DNA from: Dactylis glomerata
Taxonomy: Eukaryota > Streptophyta > Magnoliopsida > Poales > Poaceae
NCBI GenBank assembly: GCA_007115705.1
Contig: QXEO01000382.1
Coordinates: 8,027,318-8,091,317 of the forward strand
Direction: 5' to 3'
Length of the DNA: 64,000 bases
The notes under the pieces are model-generated. The model saw nothing but the letters and a program-made list of their open reading frames with translations, was not told the origin of the DNA and did not search any database. The position numbers and the translations under genes were made by a program. This document shows positions 19,907 to 30,895 of this stretch, in pieces. The stretch's first letter is position 1. Every line of letters starts with the position of its first letter.

Positions 19907-21935
19907 ATGTCTCGTCGACAGGAAGCTCGGAATCAAGCATCACCTGCTCTAGGCATGCGTGGATATGCATCTCCATCTCCATTGCCCGTGTTTTCTCCCC
20001 CACTGCCGGAGTATGCCGGATCTGCCTCCGCGGCCGCGGCCACGCACGCGTGGTGGGAGAGGGCTGCCGCTGGTAGCCCCAATCTTTCTGCTCCAACGGA
20101 TTGGTAAGCCAGACCCTTATCCTGGATGATTTGGTGATGCTGCCCGTGCTAATTTTATTTCCAACTAAATCAATTTACTTAGTCTACATCTTGACTCCGT
20201 ATGCTTTGTTGCATCTTGCTCTGAGTAAAAGGCAGATCGTAGATGGGATGGGTAGTTCGGCAATAGAATTAGAAAATAATAGATTCGTTTCAGAGTGCAA
20301 AATGATAGGGGATTCTCTTAGTCCCTGTACATGTACGTTCTGCATAATAGTATGATCTTCAGACCTGTAGTTTATGTACAACTTTTAAAGGCTTTTGTAC
20401 AGTTATTGTTGATCTGCACCAAGAATTGCACATCCATTTTGCAGTTGATTGCATCAATACATGAACTGTTTTCAAACAAATAATAGCATAAATTAAGGTG
20501 GTGGTACATCCATATCCATATGACAGAGAGATAGAACAGATGCTATTTCTGAACCAACAAGCTGTTCAGAAGATCTCATATCTTACAGAATAAACTGAGT
20601 AAGATGAGATGTTGGCATTACAGTAATAGGTAAATAGAGCCATTGCCAAGCCACTTGGATAAAATTATTACTAGGCTGCCCAAATATTTTGTTATTGTTA
20701 AGAAAAGGGTAGTAAATTGTGTATCACTTCACAACAGCTCTGTCCTGTGTTATTTTAACATTTCAATATTTATTCTTATGTAGGGTAAATGATGCTCAAC
20801 CACATGGAGGTTATGTAAATCTTTTACAAAATCCTGCTAGTTTCCCTTTTCCGCAACAAATTCCTAGCCATCCAGACATGCTCAACCACACTCCATTACC
20901 ACCAACACAGCCATCTGCTACCAAAAAGATGAAAAAGAGAGCATCAAATAAACATACACATTCTAGGACTATTAATCTTGAAAATGGTGATGATGAAGAA
21001 CTTGCCAATAAAAAACGAATGACATGGACAACAAAGGAGGATGAAAGACTGGTAAGTTCATGATTTTCTTGCATTCCTTACTCCATATGGCCGACTATGT
21101 GCATATATCAATGCTGAACAAAGGTTTCATTCTGCCATATAGATGAGTGCTTGGCTGAGTAACTCAAATGATGCTATAAGTGGAAACTATAAGAAAAATG
21201 ACCAATTGGGATGCTGTGACTGTTGAGTACAATAGCAACACCTCCGACAACAATCGAAAAAGGCAAATGAAGCAATGCATGAGCCGCTGGCATCGAGTAA
21301 ACAAAATTGTGAATGATTTCCATGCTGTTTATATAGAGATGAGTCTAGTATATTCTAGTGGACAGAGTGATGCTGATTTGATGGATAAGGTCCAGAAAAA
21401 GTATGAGAAGGATCATGGCCCGTTTCTCCATAAGGATACTTGGGAGGCATGTAAAAAATTTCCAAAGTGGCATGCTTACAATGCAGAACTGCATGGATCA
21501 AAGAAACGGGATGTGGCTGATCTGGGAGATGTGGGTGTTAAGTCATCTCCACAAGCTGATGACATTCCACGTCCTCCTATGGGGGTCAAAAAGGCCAAGG
21601 CTGAAAGAGATGGCAAAGGCAAGAATAAGCAAGTGTCAAAGGATATGGAAGAGCTCAATAAGTATATTGAAGCTCAGGAAGAAGCTAATAAAAATCGGAC
21701 TGCGGTGCTAGAAGTACAGAAGCGTATTTCACAGGATAAGGTTGAGGCATCACGGCTCGCCCTTGAGGCAGCAAAGGAGAATAAGGAGGCCAAGACAAAA
21801 GCAAAAATGCTAGAACAATACACTAAGCTCATCACACATGACACTAGTGGGATGTCTGATGATATGAAAGCTGAGCATTTGAAGGCAATTTCATTAATGA
21901 GGGAAACATTGTGGGGGAAAGCTCATCAAAGTTGA
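19907..21935 (+). pseudogene. Harbinger Myb/SANT-like partner protein, frameshifted
   Basis: Three exons join cleanly: 19907-20103, 20784-21051 and 21143-21935, with GT-AG introns and a continuous frame across the first junction (TDW to VNDAQ). Exon 1 starts MSRRQEARN and is Pro/Ala-rich. Exon 2 ends with a basic segment and KKRMTWTTKEDERL, the start of a SANT/trihelix-like domain. Exon 3 continues it (SAWLSNSNDAISGN) and, after a one- or two-base frameshift near 21210, resumes with WDAVTVEYNSNTS and CMSRWHRVNKIVNDF. The C-terminus is a Lys/Glu-rich coiled coil. In Harbinger elements this protein aids nuclear import and DNA binding of the transposase. The frameshift disables this copy. Confidence 0.7.
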
Positions 21936-22050
21936 AAGGTACGCATGATACAAATCTGGGTACACAATTAATGTAAACTAACTAAATAGCTTATGAGTTA
22001 GCATACTTATTACTAGCTGATGAGTTGGCATCAATATTTTTTTCTGTAGT

Positions 22051-22428
22051 GCTTGCTCTGGACTTCAAGGCGAAGCTTGGTGTGCAAGGAAGGATGTCGA
22101 GCGGGCATTTGCAGCACTCCAATCTCGATTTAACATTGTAAATTGTCCGGCAAAATTGTGGAAACGCGCAGCCATTGGATCGATAATGCAAGCATGTGTC
22201 ATAATTCATAATATGATTGTCGAGGATGAGAGGAAACCATTTAACATTCCCTTGGATCTGAATCGCAACCCAGAGATGTCATCAGTTCTACCACCTGAAA
22301 TCATGCATGGCGCTCACCCTGTTTTCGAAGATGTCCTACGGAGAAGTGCCACCATTCGTGACCGGGAGACACATATTCAGCTCAAGTCAGATTTAGTCGA
22401 GAATATTTGGGATCGCTTTGGCAATTAA
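22051..22428 (+). pseudogene. PIF/Harbinger transposase, C-terminal fragment
   Basis: The frame includes DVERAFAALQSRFNIV, IMQACVIIHNMIVEDER and a C-terminal LKSDLVENIWDRFGN. These are the last part of the DDE_Tnp_4 (Harbinger) nuclease domain, including the terminal Glu-containing helix. The upstream two thirds, with the two catalytic Asp residues, is missing. A coding trace begins near 22051, with no ATG in a suitable place until 22156. It lies 115 bp after the SANT gene, in the same orientation. Confidence 0.75.
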
Positions 22429-22835
22429 TAATATATTTTTTCATTACTTTGAGTATGTATTACTACGCAATTATTATAATACCTTTATATTTACGAAATT
22501 CTTATATATACCATTGTAAGAGTGACGATATGAATAAATTCATCTATATTGCCATGACGTGTTGACTGATCTTTTTATTATTATTTTATTAATTCTTCTT
22601 GTAGGTCTATAGATCAATTTGTATTTGGTTGACTAAACCTAGTATTTTACCTTCACGTAACACAAAATAGTCTACAGGGATATTGTTTGTTGTTGATCCC
22701 TATTTTTTTGCAACCATTTAAGGTGCTAGAGATAGCCTAGACAATTAACCGTTGTATGATGTCTTCCCTTAGCTCTCTCTTAGCTGACGTGGATAGCATA
22801 AGGGAAGGCTGCCTTCTCCATGATTGTACTTGCCC

Positions 22836-23889
22836 TAGATAGCAACCTCTCCTGTAGGTCTAGCTGGGATGTAAACGGTTGTACTAGTGCAACACAGCAA
22901 GGATTAATGAAAACAGAAAGAAAGGTGTTTGCAAACAGTTCTGAAGCAGCAAACACCTTTTGTTACAATCTCACTATCTACAGTTCTGGACAGACAGAAA
23001 CGATCATAGGCTACGATGGTACGTAGCATTCAGCTGTTAGCTGCTTTCTTAGCTTCATCGGGTCTAATAAGCTCTTCCCCAAGAAGTAAAATAATTCAAC
23101 TGAAATTGTGGTAGAGGAAACATAGGCATAGCAACACAGGTAGCAAGGCAGCAGCCGGCACAGCTGATGAAACAGGAAGATACCTATCTGGCAACCAACC
23201 TGCTCTTGTTTTCTTCTTTTCTTTCAGAGAACACACTTTCCAATGAAAAATACTTCTAAGATGAAATCACACTGAATAGAAATAGATAGAAATTCAATAA
23301 GATGGTAGGTACAGCTAGCTCATGGCCTCCACATCTCATAATCCACTTTTCGAAGACATGAAACCAATAGAACTCAAAGTGGATAGGCTAGAACTGATAT
23401 ATCAAATGTGGTCAAGATTACACATGCTCACACACATGGTTCTGACCAAGTACTGAAACTACAGGATATTGTTTGACAAGTTCAGTTCTTATGATCTAAC
23501 AAGAGGCCTATCAAGATACTAAATTAGGGCCTCAAAGGCATGGGTCAGTAGCTTCTACAGGAGAAGCAGGCCATTCATTCACTCCACCAGTTGCAGGACA
23601 CGACAAACGGAGTCACTCCCTCCTCCCCTCTTACTTTAGCATGCACATTGTAAAAGATAGCAAGATGTTACCAGCTGTTGTCAGACAATGGGGGCGATAC
23701 TAGCTAGGAACATAGAATTACAGATGCAAGCCTCGATATAAGAACAAAACATGCAAAATTGCAAATTTACTAGTTGAATAATAAGGTGTGGGTTTTTGCA
23801 ATGTGCACTGCCATGTCACAACATTTGAAGCCAAACAAGGGAAATAAGTAAAATGTTTGCATAAAGATATGCAGCATACCACATACTCC
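22836..23889. other. Intergenic sequence and 3' flank of the DUF3615 gene
   Basis: No gene or element recognised. The right end should contain the 3' untranslated region of the minus-strand gene that ends at 23890. Confidence 0.5.
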
Positions 23890-26800
23890 TCATCCACCAC
23901 CTTCACTTGAGTAAATAACGTCCAAGTCCAATTTCTCAGTATCAGCCCCAAGGTGGACTGGCATAAGAAATGGACGTATGAAGTCGCCCGTGTAATACTT
24001 GTGCGACTGTGGATGGTGGACGATGACACGGGAATCATTCTCGCAAATGACACATCGACCTGTGTTTTGAAAAAAAAAAATGAACAAGATAAAGATCAGG
24101 ATGTAATAGTACATTTTTGTTGACATGATAATTGATTTGCAAGTTAGGGTCGAGCCTCAAGTTGACAAGTTCCAAATTACTTCATGTTGTCCATATCATA
24201 GTTGATATACACAAGAGTTCAATAACTCAGTGCTGATAAGAGCTTACCGGGATATTCGTGGTCATCCGGTATAGGGCAGCAGAAAGACTCTTCTGATTTT
24301 TCAATTCTACTATATCTATTATATGACTGGTTCCAGAATTCAGCGAAAAACAGCTTCCAGGATGATCCACCATCCGAGCTAGCCAAAAAATTGGCATGGA
24401 AAACATCCGTGTAGCGGCCGTTTCCTGTCACTCCACAGATGACACCCAGCTTGTATAGTGGTGCCTAGAAAAAGCATGAAGGCAATGAACAACAAAAACA
24501 CATCTGCTGATTTCATATTTAGCTTAGCAAAACAGTTGTTTGCAAAGAGATATGACTTTTTTGCATAGACCAGGTGCAAGCCTTCTGTTCTGTGTGCTAG
24601 GAAGTACAGCAACTAGCAATAAGCAAGATGTTCTAGTGATCTTACCAACGTCCATACTTTATATCAGATGCCTAGAACCAAGTTAACAAAGTTAATCAGA
24701 ACATTGGTTGTGATGCATTCTTGCTTGTTGAATGAGAACCAGCAAGACCAACATTTTCTTGGCAGAAGATTGAAAAGAGATGGCATGGTATGGTTTCAGC
24801 TCTGCACTTCTTGGATTGAGTTACCAAGGTGACAGTACTTAGTATAAGTAAATCAGTTCAGTTCTAAAAATTATCTGAAGCCTGGCATGAAAAGCTCATT
24901 GCATGTACTCACGTTTGAGTGTCTTATTATGGAATATGGATGAAGCCTGACCAATTGAAGTTTGTCACGGTTGTCTATATTTTATCTTGCAGATTTTCAA
25001 ACAAATATACTTTGTATATGGATGTGCTACTCCCTCCGACCACTAATACCTGTCTCTGACAGGATGTATCTAGATACTAAAAAGCATCTAGATACATCAT
25101 GTTAGAGATAAGTATTAGTGGTCGGAGGGAGTATTTTTTTATAGAAAAAACATCATTTACAGATTCATTCCTCAAATATATGTTTCCTCCAATCATGTCT
25201 TTGAGGTCTTGTTTTCACTTTCACAGGTCCTACTAACTGTAACCATGATGCTAACTGGAATCCCTATGAATAATCTAGCTGTACAGATTAGGGCCTGAAA
25301 GCAAAGGAATGGTTTTAAACTATCAGGTTTCTCGTGGTCCTGATATCCTTAACTAAATGGCTCGGATTATTGTGATTAGTCATTAGTGGTCCTTCTACAA
25401 GACCATGTTGCCAGTTCAGTGAGTTCACCAAATGGGCATTTGAATTTTCTAAATGTTTCATATAAAACCATATGGTAAAAAAAAAATCTTTAGGCAGTAG
25501 TAACTAGCACACCAAAACAGAATTGTAAAAACCGGATCAATTCCATAATACATCAGTCATGGCCGTGTAGTTGCCGGTAACCGTAGGTCCTTGTTCTGCT
25601 AACCAGACCAGATGATATAGACTCCACTAAACGTGTTTCTCTGAAATTAATGGACAAGTTAGATAAGAGTTTGCTACCGAGCAACAGTTCCCTTTTATCT
25701 GAAAATAATGATCACCTTATTTTCGAAAGGGGAATATAACCCCGGGCTGTACACAATAATGGTCAAGTGTAAGCTAATTTGCAGTACTAAAGGACATGTT
25801 CTTTTTCTGGAAACAACAGCCATGTGGTCTAATTTCAGGTCCTAATAAGCAGCCATCTATCTTAGAAAGGTTCATACACATGCCACCTTGAATCAAACAA
25901 TGCCATTGCTCCATTTTAATCCCTATTCAAAAAAGATTGAGTATATTCCGGCCTCTCACCTAATTTGTGTTTCTGTTCTTACATAAAACAGCTATGCCAT
26001 GATGTTGTGGACTTAAATCCAAAATGGGATAACTACCGTGCTGAAGATAGCCAGACGGTGTGGCTGCGAGGGATTGGGTAGACATAGGTTGAGAAGAGAG
26101 AATTACTAGGGAGAGATTAGATTAATGTTGTGGACTTAAATCAAACAATGCCATTGCTCCAATATTTATGTTTGCTGTTGCCAGAAACTTGGAAACTGGA
26201 ACCTTCTTTTGTGATCAGATTGCAGATTCAGTATAAAAGTCTAAACGAAGAGAAAACTACACAGCAACAGAATTTCTTAGAGATAAACAAAGTAAAATGC
26301 AAGTCGTACTCAATTCATATATGAAATGTATAACTGCAGTAATTAAATGGGCAGGACAAGTGTATGTAGTTACCAGGGGATCACTGTAGCCATAGTCAAT
26401 CAGCAAATGTTCCAACCTTCCACGGAAATAAGCTTGTTTAGACATGAACGATGACCTCCTTGCGGACAGTATGTCCAAGGCTGGTGTGTCCAAAGCAGCT
26501 GATCTGTCCATGTCCTGAGCACATCTTTGCACTGGTGCAACACGTGTTGACTCGACTAAAGCCATCTTTATCTCCTCAAACGCACTATCTGGATCTCCGT
26601 GCACCCTAGAATGGCAGTAGAGCTGGTATAACTCTGGAATGGACTCATGTTCGAGAAATTCCCCGAAGGCAGCAGGCTGGGGGTGTTTTGCGACCTGTGC
26701 AACATCACACATATTAGTGAAGTCCAAGATTGGGATGTCCAAGCGAGCTCTACAGAGGAGTGTCACGGCAACTTGCTCATCTATTGAGAGGGATCTGCAG

Positions 26801-28086
26801 AGGTAGGTAACCAGACCGTTGATTGAACGTAATTCAATACGGTGTATGGATCGGGCGTCGAGAATATCCGCTGCTGCAAGCTTGGAAGCAACATCCTTGG
26901 AGAGCGGGAATAGAGCATCATACCAAATTGTGTTGATGACAACATTGGACACAGGGTCCAACGGTCCGTAACAGTGGCCAGCTGTTACTAGCGAGTGGAG
27001 GAGGTGGCCCTCGCGTAGAGCACGAACTGGTAGCATGGCGATGGCTTTCAGATACACCCCATGGAGCATGTCAAGCAGCTGCAATTTGAGAAACAGCAGG
27101 AAATCTGGGGTCTCTAAAGTCACAGAGCAAAAGTCTCTGTGGTTGACTAGCCTCCCATGGTTGATAGGGAACATACTTAGCAAATTGGTGGCTTCTTCCG
27201 AGAAACCAGTAGCACAAGTCGGAGGAGGTGCTGCAGTGAAGGTGGCTGTGGCGACACCATCCTTTGAGATGCGAGTCGTGACGAAAGAATCATCTCCGAA
27301 GCAGAGGATATGGGTGAAGCCGCCGGCGCTTTCCCGGAAAGTACCAGGAGTAGGAGGTGGGGGACGTGGCGGCGGCGGCGACCATGGATGGCGCAGCAGC
27401 TCACAGAGCTTGTAGACGCATGCGGTTGTGAGCTTCTCCCCTCTGCGCAAATCTTCTAGGACAGGCTCGACCATGCAACGTGGGTAACTCGATGTCATTA
27501 TACGCAGGAGGTGTTTGTCCCTCTCAAATGCAGATTGCAGAACACTGATATGGTTTCCGGCCTCCTCAAATGCAGTCTTGGTTCTGGTCGAATCTGCAAG
27601 CAGCTGAGGATAACCTGGGCCACCAGCAAGATGGAGCTCAACGGCTTCAATGGCAACGCGAAGGTCAAAGCCGGCCATCTGGAGCAGAAGGTCGGCTTGA
27701 GGCGCGGTGAGGTGCCAAAAATAGCAGGTCATGAATCCATTTAGAGCTTTCAAGGACTGACGAGCGCCGAGGGAGAAGCTAATCTTGTTCCTGGTTTGCT
27801 CAACGTCCACCGGACTCATCATGTAGGGATCGGTGCGGGCGAAGGCGTCGATGGCGGTGAGGAGGATGTTGGTGACAGGGTCGGCGAGGCCGATGGCGAC
27901 AGCTTTGTTTGTGACGCAGTGGGCCAGGTTGGGGATTTCAGCGAGGGGGAGGCGGCGGGCCGCCTCGACAAAGTAGCCGGCCAGCTTGTCGACATACTCC
28001 GGTTCGAGAGGGTCCGCTGGCCCCCTGGCCGGAGCTGCGCTGTCGGAGGCAGCGCCAAAAGAAAAAGGGTTCAGCATGATCAGCAC
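23890..28086 (-). CDS. PIR2-like helical / DUF3615 domain protein (grass family, unknown function)
   Basis: Three exons on the minus strand, 26374-28086, 24248-24464 and 23890-24059, have GT-AG junctions and matching phases (total 2100 nt), giving 699 residues. The N-terminal half has two helical repeats of the PIR2-like type: about residues 45-150 (with AIGLADPVTNILL and SLKALNGFMTCYF) and about 355-470 (with YGPLDPVSNVVINTIWYD and RSINGLVTYLCRSL). A Pro-rich linker lies between them. The C-terminus is DUF3615, split across exons: VFHANFLASSDGG, LFFAEFWNQ, then CCPIPDD and RCVICENDSRVIVHHP. This is a large gene family in grasses with no assigned biochemical role. The ATG at 28086 is followed by another at 28077; either may be used. 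No clear minus-strand TATA box is seen. The frame is intact, so the gene is probably functional. Confidence 0.8.
25030..25131. mobile_element. Stowaway MITE
   Basis: A 102-bp element with inverted ends CTCCCTCCGACCACTAATA and its complement, flanked by TA on both sides (25028-25029 and 25132-25133). The interior folds almost completely. It lies in intron 1 of the PIR2-like/DUF3615 gene. Confidence 0.95.
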
Positions 28087-28912
28087 CGACGGGGAGGAGG
28101 GGGATTGGGTGTGGCGATTTGGGGATTTTCCTGCCTCGATTCGACGAAACTAGGGATTCGGTGCGCCTTGTTCGGTTTCCTGCGGATTGAACGGGATTGA
28201 CATGGATTGGGAGGTAGTAGTAATATTTGTTAAGAAATAACCGACGTTCATCCGAACCGTCATCAAGCCAATAGTCGTCCCAAAACCATGTATAAATAGG
28301 GTGGATTACAAGTTTTCCTCTCAATTCATTATCAGCACGCTCTGCCGAGATCCAACTCGATTCAAACACGAAGAAGAACATAAGAAAGGTAAGAATGGAA
28401 AAACAGGGAAAGGTTTGGCAACGATGCCTTACCGCATCAATTTCTTCCCTTCTGTTCGCAATTGGCGACGTCGCCGGCAAAGCCACGCCGTCCGCGTCGG
28501 CACGGCGTGCCCGTCGCCTTGCCCTCCAGGCACCTACCCGAATCGGAGGCGGCCCCGGCGTCGCATCACACCGAGGAGGAGGCGGTCTTGGCCCAAAGCT
28601 CGCGCGGCCGCCTCGGCCCGGATGCCGGTCCCCGGCGAGGTCCTTTCCCTCAGGGCGGCTCGCCGCAGAACGACCAGGCGACGTGGTCCCTGGATCAAAT
28701 CCTCGCGGGCTCGCGGCTTCGCCCGCGACAGAGACCTCCCGGCGCTGCTCTCCATGCCCTTGCGCGGCAGCGCTGATGACCTCTGGTCGGAGGAGCTCCG
28801 AGCATCCTCACGGCGGTGTTGTCCAAGCACTGGACTGGAACAAATCAGTCGATTCGTACGCAGAGATGGGGACGGGAACCCTTATCCCTTCAGGACATTT
28901 GCATTTTATTTT
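28087..28912 (+). other. Divergent upstream region with a plus-strand TATA box and a GC-rich ORF
   Basis: A good TATA box, TATAAATAGG (28291-28300), faces right. Downstream are overlapping frames: 28395-28916 (173 residues, starting MEKQGKVWQ) and 28301-28996. The protein is Arg/Ala/Pro-rich and I recognise no domain. The leader, with CATTATCAGCACGC, looks like the start of a retroelement or transposon transcript, but I cannot prove it. This may be a small expressed gene, a captured fragment, or chance ORFs in GC-rich DNA. Confidence 0.3.
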
Positions 28913-29276
28913 GTAGCTCGAGCTCGCTTTTTGAAAAAACAAAAACGGCATTTTAAAGTTTCAAAACAATTTAAAATTAAGTCTAAATATGGATAATGTT
29001 GAGATCTATAAACGTGTAAAATTTTAATTTGAAATACCTTATAATATGGGCTGTAAAACAATAATAAAGTATGACATATGTAGCAGTAAACAGTGTAAAC
29101 TTTCAAAATCTTAAAATTTGTCAGATTTTATCATTTTTATGGAGCCTCGGATATATGATATTTGCAGTTGAAACTTTGCACGTTGATAGAATATAACATT
29201 GTCTACATAGAATCTTTTACATGATTTAATGAAACTTCGAAATGGCATTTTTGAATTTTGAAAAAGAACGAGCTAC
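28913..29276. repeat. Fold-back (MITE-like) element
   Basis: The first and last 50 bp or so are imperfect inverted repeats, starting GTAGCTCG and ending CGAGCTAC, with TTTTTGAAAAA- and GGCATTTT-type blocks in the same order. The interior is AT-rich and non-coding. I could not settle a target duplication, so the superfamily is open. Confidence 0.55.
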
Positions 29277-30084
29277 ACAAATCCACACACACATAACATA
29301 GGTTAGTTATAGCTTTACAACTCCGTCTGGTTGTAAAACTGGACATATCCCTATATCATTGATTTGACCAATTTACTATAAAATAGTATATATTATTAGA
29401 AAGTTTAGAAGCAGATGAATATTTGATCTAGGGTGTATATGCTTTCTTTAACAAAAAACATATTTTAAAATATAAAAGAATTCCGAATAAAAATTACGTG
29501 TGTATATCTCTACATTCTTTGTGTACACGACGTAGTTTCATGGTAAACTGACATTTTTAATGCTCTGTGTAAAAAGACAACATCATATCACGTTTAAAAT
29601 TTAAATCCTTATTTAGCACCAAATTTTGTCTTTTTATCTAGCCCACACGAAATATCGGTTTTACATGAAATAACTTGGGTCACGTATAGGTTGTGAAGAA
29701 GTCCATGCAACATATGTTTTTGAAAAAATAAAATATGTTTAAACTATATTTCAAATAAAGGGTGCATATGCACCCGAGAACCAAAATGTCTCGTCCATTT
29801 AGAAGTTATTTTTTTAATAATATAACTTTTGTGTTATACAACTCATATTATATTTATAAAATTTGAGATCTAGGGATATGCGTAAGACCTATACATCGAA
29901 CCGGAGCGAGTATTTTGTATTAAATTGCAATGCGGCTGGATCTTTACTATTAAATTCCAGTGTGACTACACATTTCTCTCTCTTTCCTTGTTCCTCTCGA
30001 GAACATGAAGAGGGAAGAGACACGTTTCCCCACTGTCCACCATTAGCATCCAGCCCGTGGGTTTCCCCCTCCTCCGCCTACTAC
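29277..30084. other. AT-rich intergenic sequence
   Basis: No gene recognised. A palindromic GGGTGCATATGCACCC occurs at 29760-29775. The stretch from about 29990 becomes C-rich and resembles a gene leader that is interrupted by the hAT element at 30093. Confidence 0.45.
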
Positions 30085-30092
30085 TTTGGGGG

Positions 30093-30887
30093 CAGGGGCG
30101 AAGCCAGGAAAAAAGCTCGCCGGGGTCAACATGAATAAAGACAAAAAATGTGCACCTATAAAACGACCAGTAATATATGTTTCTATAAATCACACGGCTA
30201 GATCCGTAGCTAGTAGTAAACTAGTTATTAACAATTCTATAATGTTGATTCTAGCAAACTGACATAAATAAGAAACCATAATTGTCAATTTTACATATCA
30301 CAATAAAACAAATCACAAAAGTAATAATCCTCTATTTTTGCCTCTACGGTCTTCCATCTTGAGAAAGTGATCTATCACAACTTCTCTTGGAAGAAATCAA
30401 CACATTAGGAAACCCTAAAGTGATTCGAGATTTGGGAACTTAAATAATTTGGATCATTTAGATGCATAGATTGGTTTTAGTGGCACTTACAAATTATGCC
30501 TAACGAATCGCAGAGGAGGGGAGTTGCGACGAGGGACGGTTGGTGATCCATGCGTGCTGACCGCGGAGGCGCGGATGATGAGGGACTTCGCAAAACAGTG
30601 GAATAGGAGTGTCGACGGGAAATACTATGATAGTAGAATCAGAGGGATGCTTCCCTGAACCGAGTGATTTAGCGCACCGTGGGTGGGCTCCTCATGCTGT
30701 GTGTTTTGGGCCTAGTCTGGTGGACTTGCACATGCACCGACACACGTGAATGGAAAGTGATTAGTTGGCTGGGGTCAAATTCTATTTTCACTGGGTTCAC
30801 TTTATTAGACTGGGCTATTTGTATAAGAGTATGGGAAAAGTCGTCGGGGTCAATTGACCCCAGTACTAACACGTAGCTCCGCCCCTG
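30093..30887. mobile_element. hAT-type non-autonomous transposon
   Basis: The ends are CAGGGGCGAAGCCAGG and, inverted, CAGGGGCGGAGCTACG, with a perfect 8-bp target duplication TTTGGGGG (30085-30092 and 30888-30895). These ends and the 8-bp duplication are diagnostic of hAT. The 795-bp interior has no transposase. GGGGTCAATTGACCCC (30845-30860) is a palindrome near the right end. Confidence 0.9.
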
Positions 30888-30895
30888 TTTGGGGG

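Larger units (their letters stand above)
19542..22835 (+). mobile_element. Decayed PIF/Harbinger element with SANT gene and transposase tail
   Basis: The ends are GGGCACGTACAACG (19542) and, inverted, GGGCAAGTACAATC (ending 22835), matching at 11 of 14 bases; a second shared block, CCTTCCCTT, follows within 30 bp on both sides. The flanks are TAA and TAG, one base from a perfect three-base Harbinger target duplication. Inside are the two genes expected for this superfamily: a Myb/SANT-like DNA-binding partner and a transposase. Both are damaged, so the element is non-autonomous and old. Confidence 0.7.

Noticed and set aside
28395..28916. Weak resemblance of the first 25 residues (WQRCLTASISSLLFAIGDV) to Mpv17/PMP22 proteins
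   Set aside because: The match is short and the rest of the ORF has nothing in common with that family.
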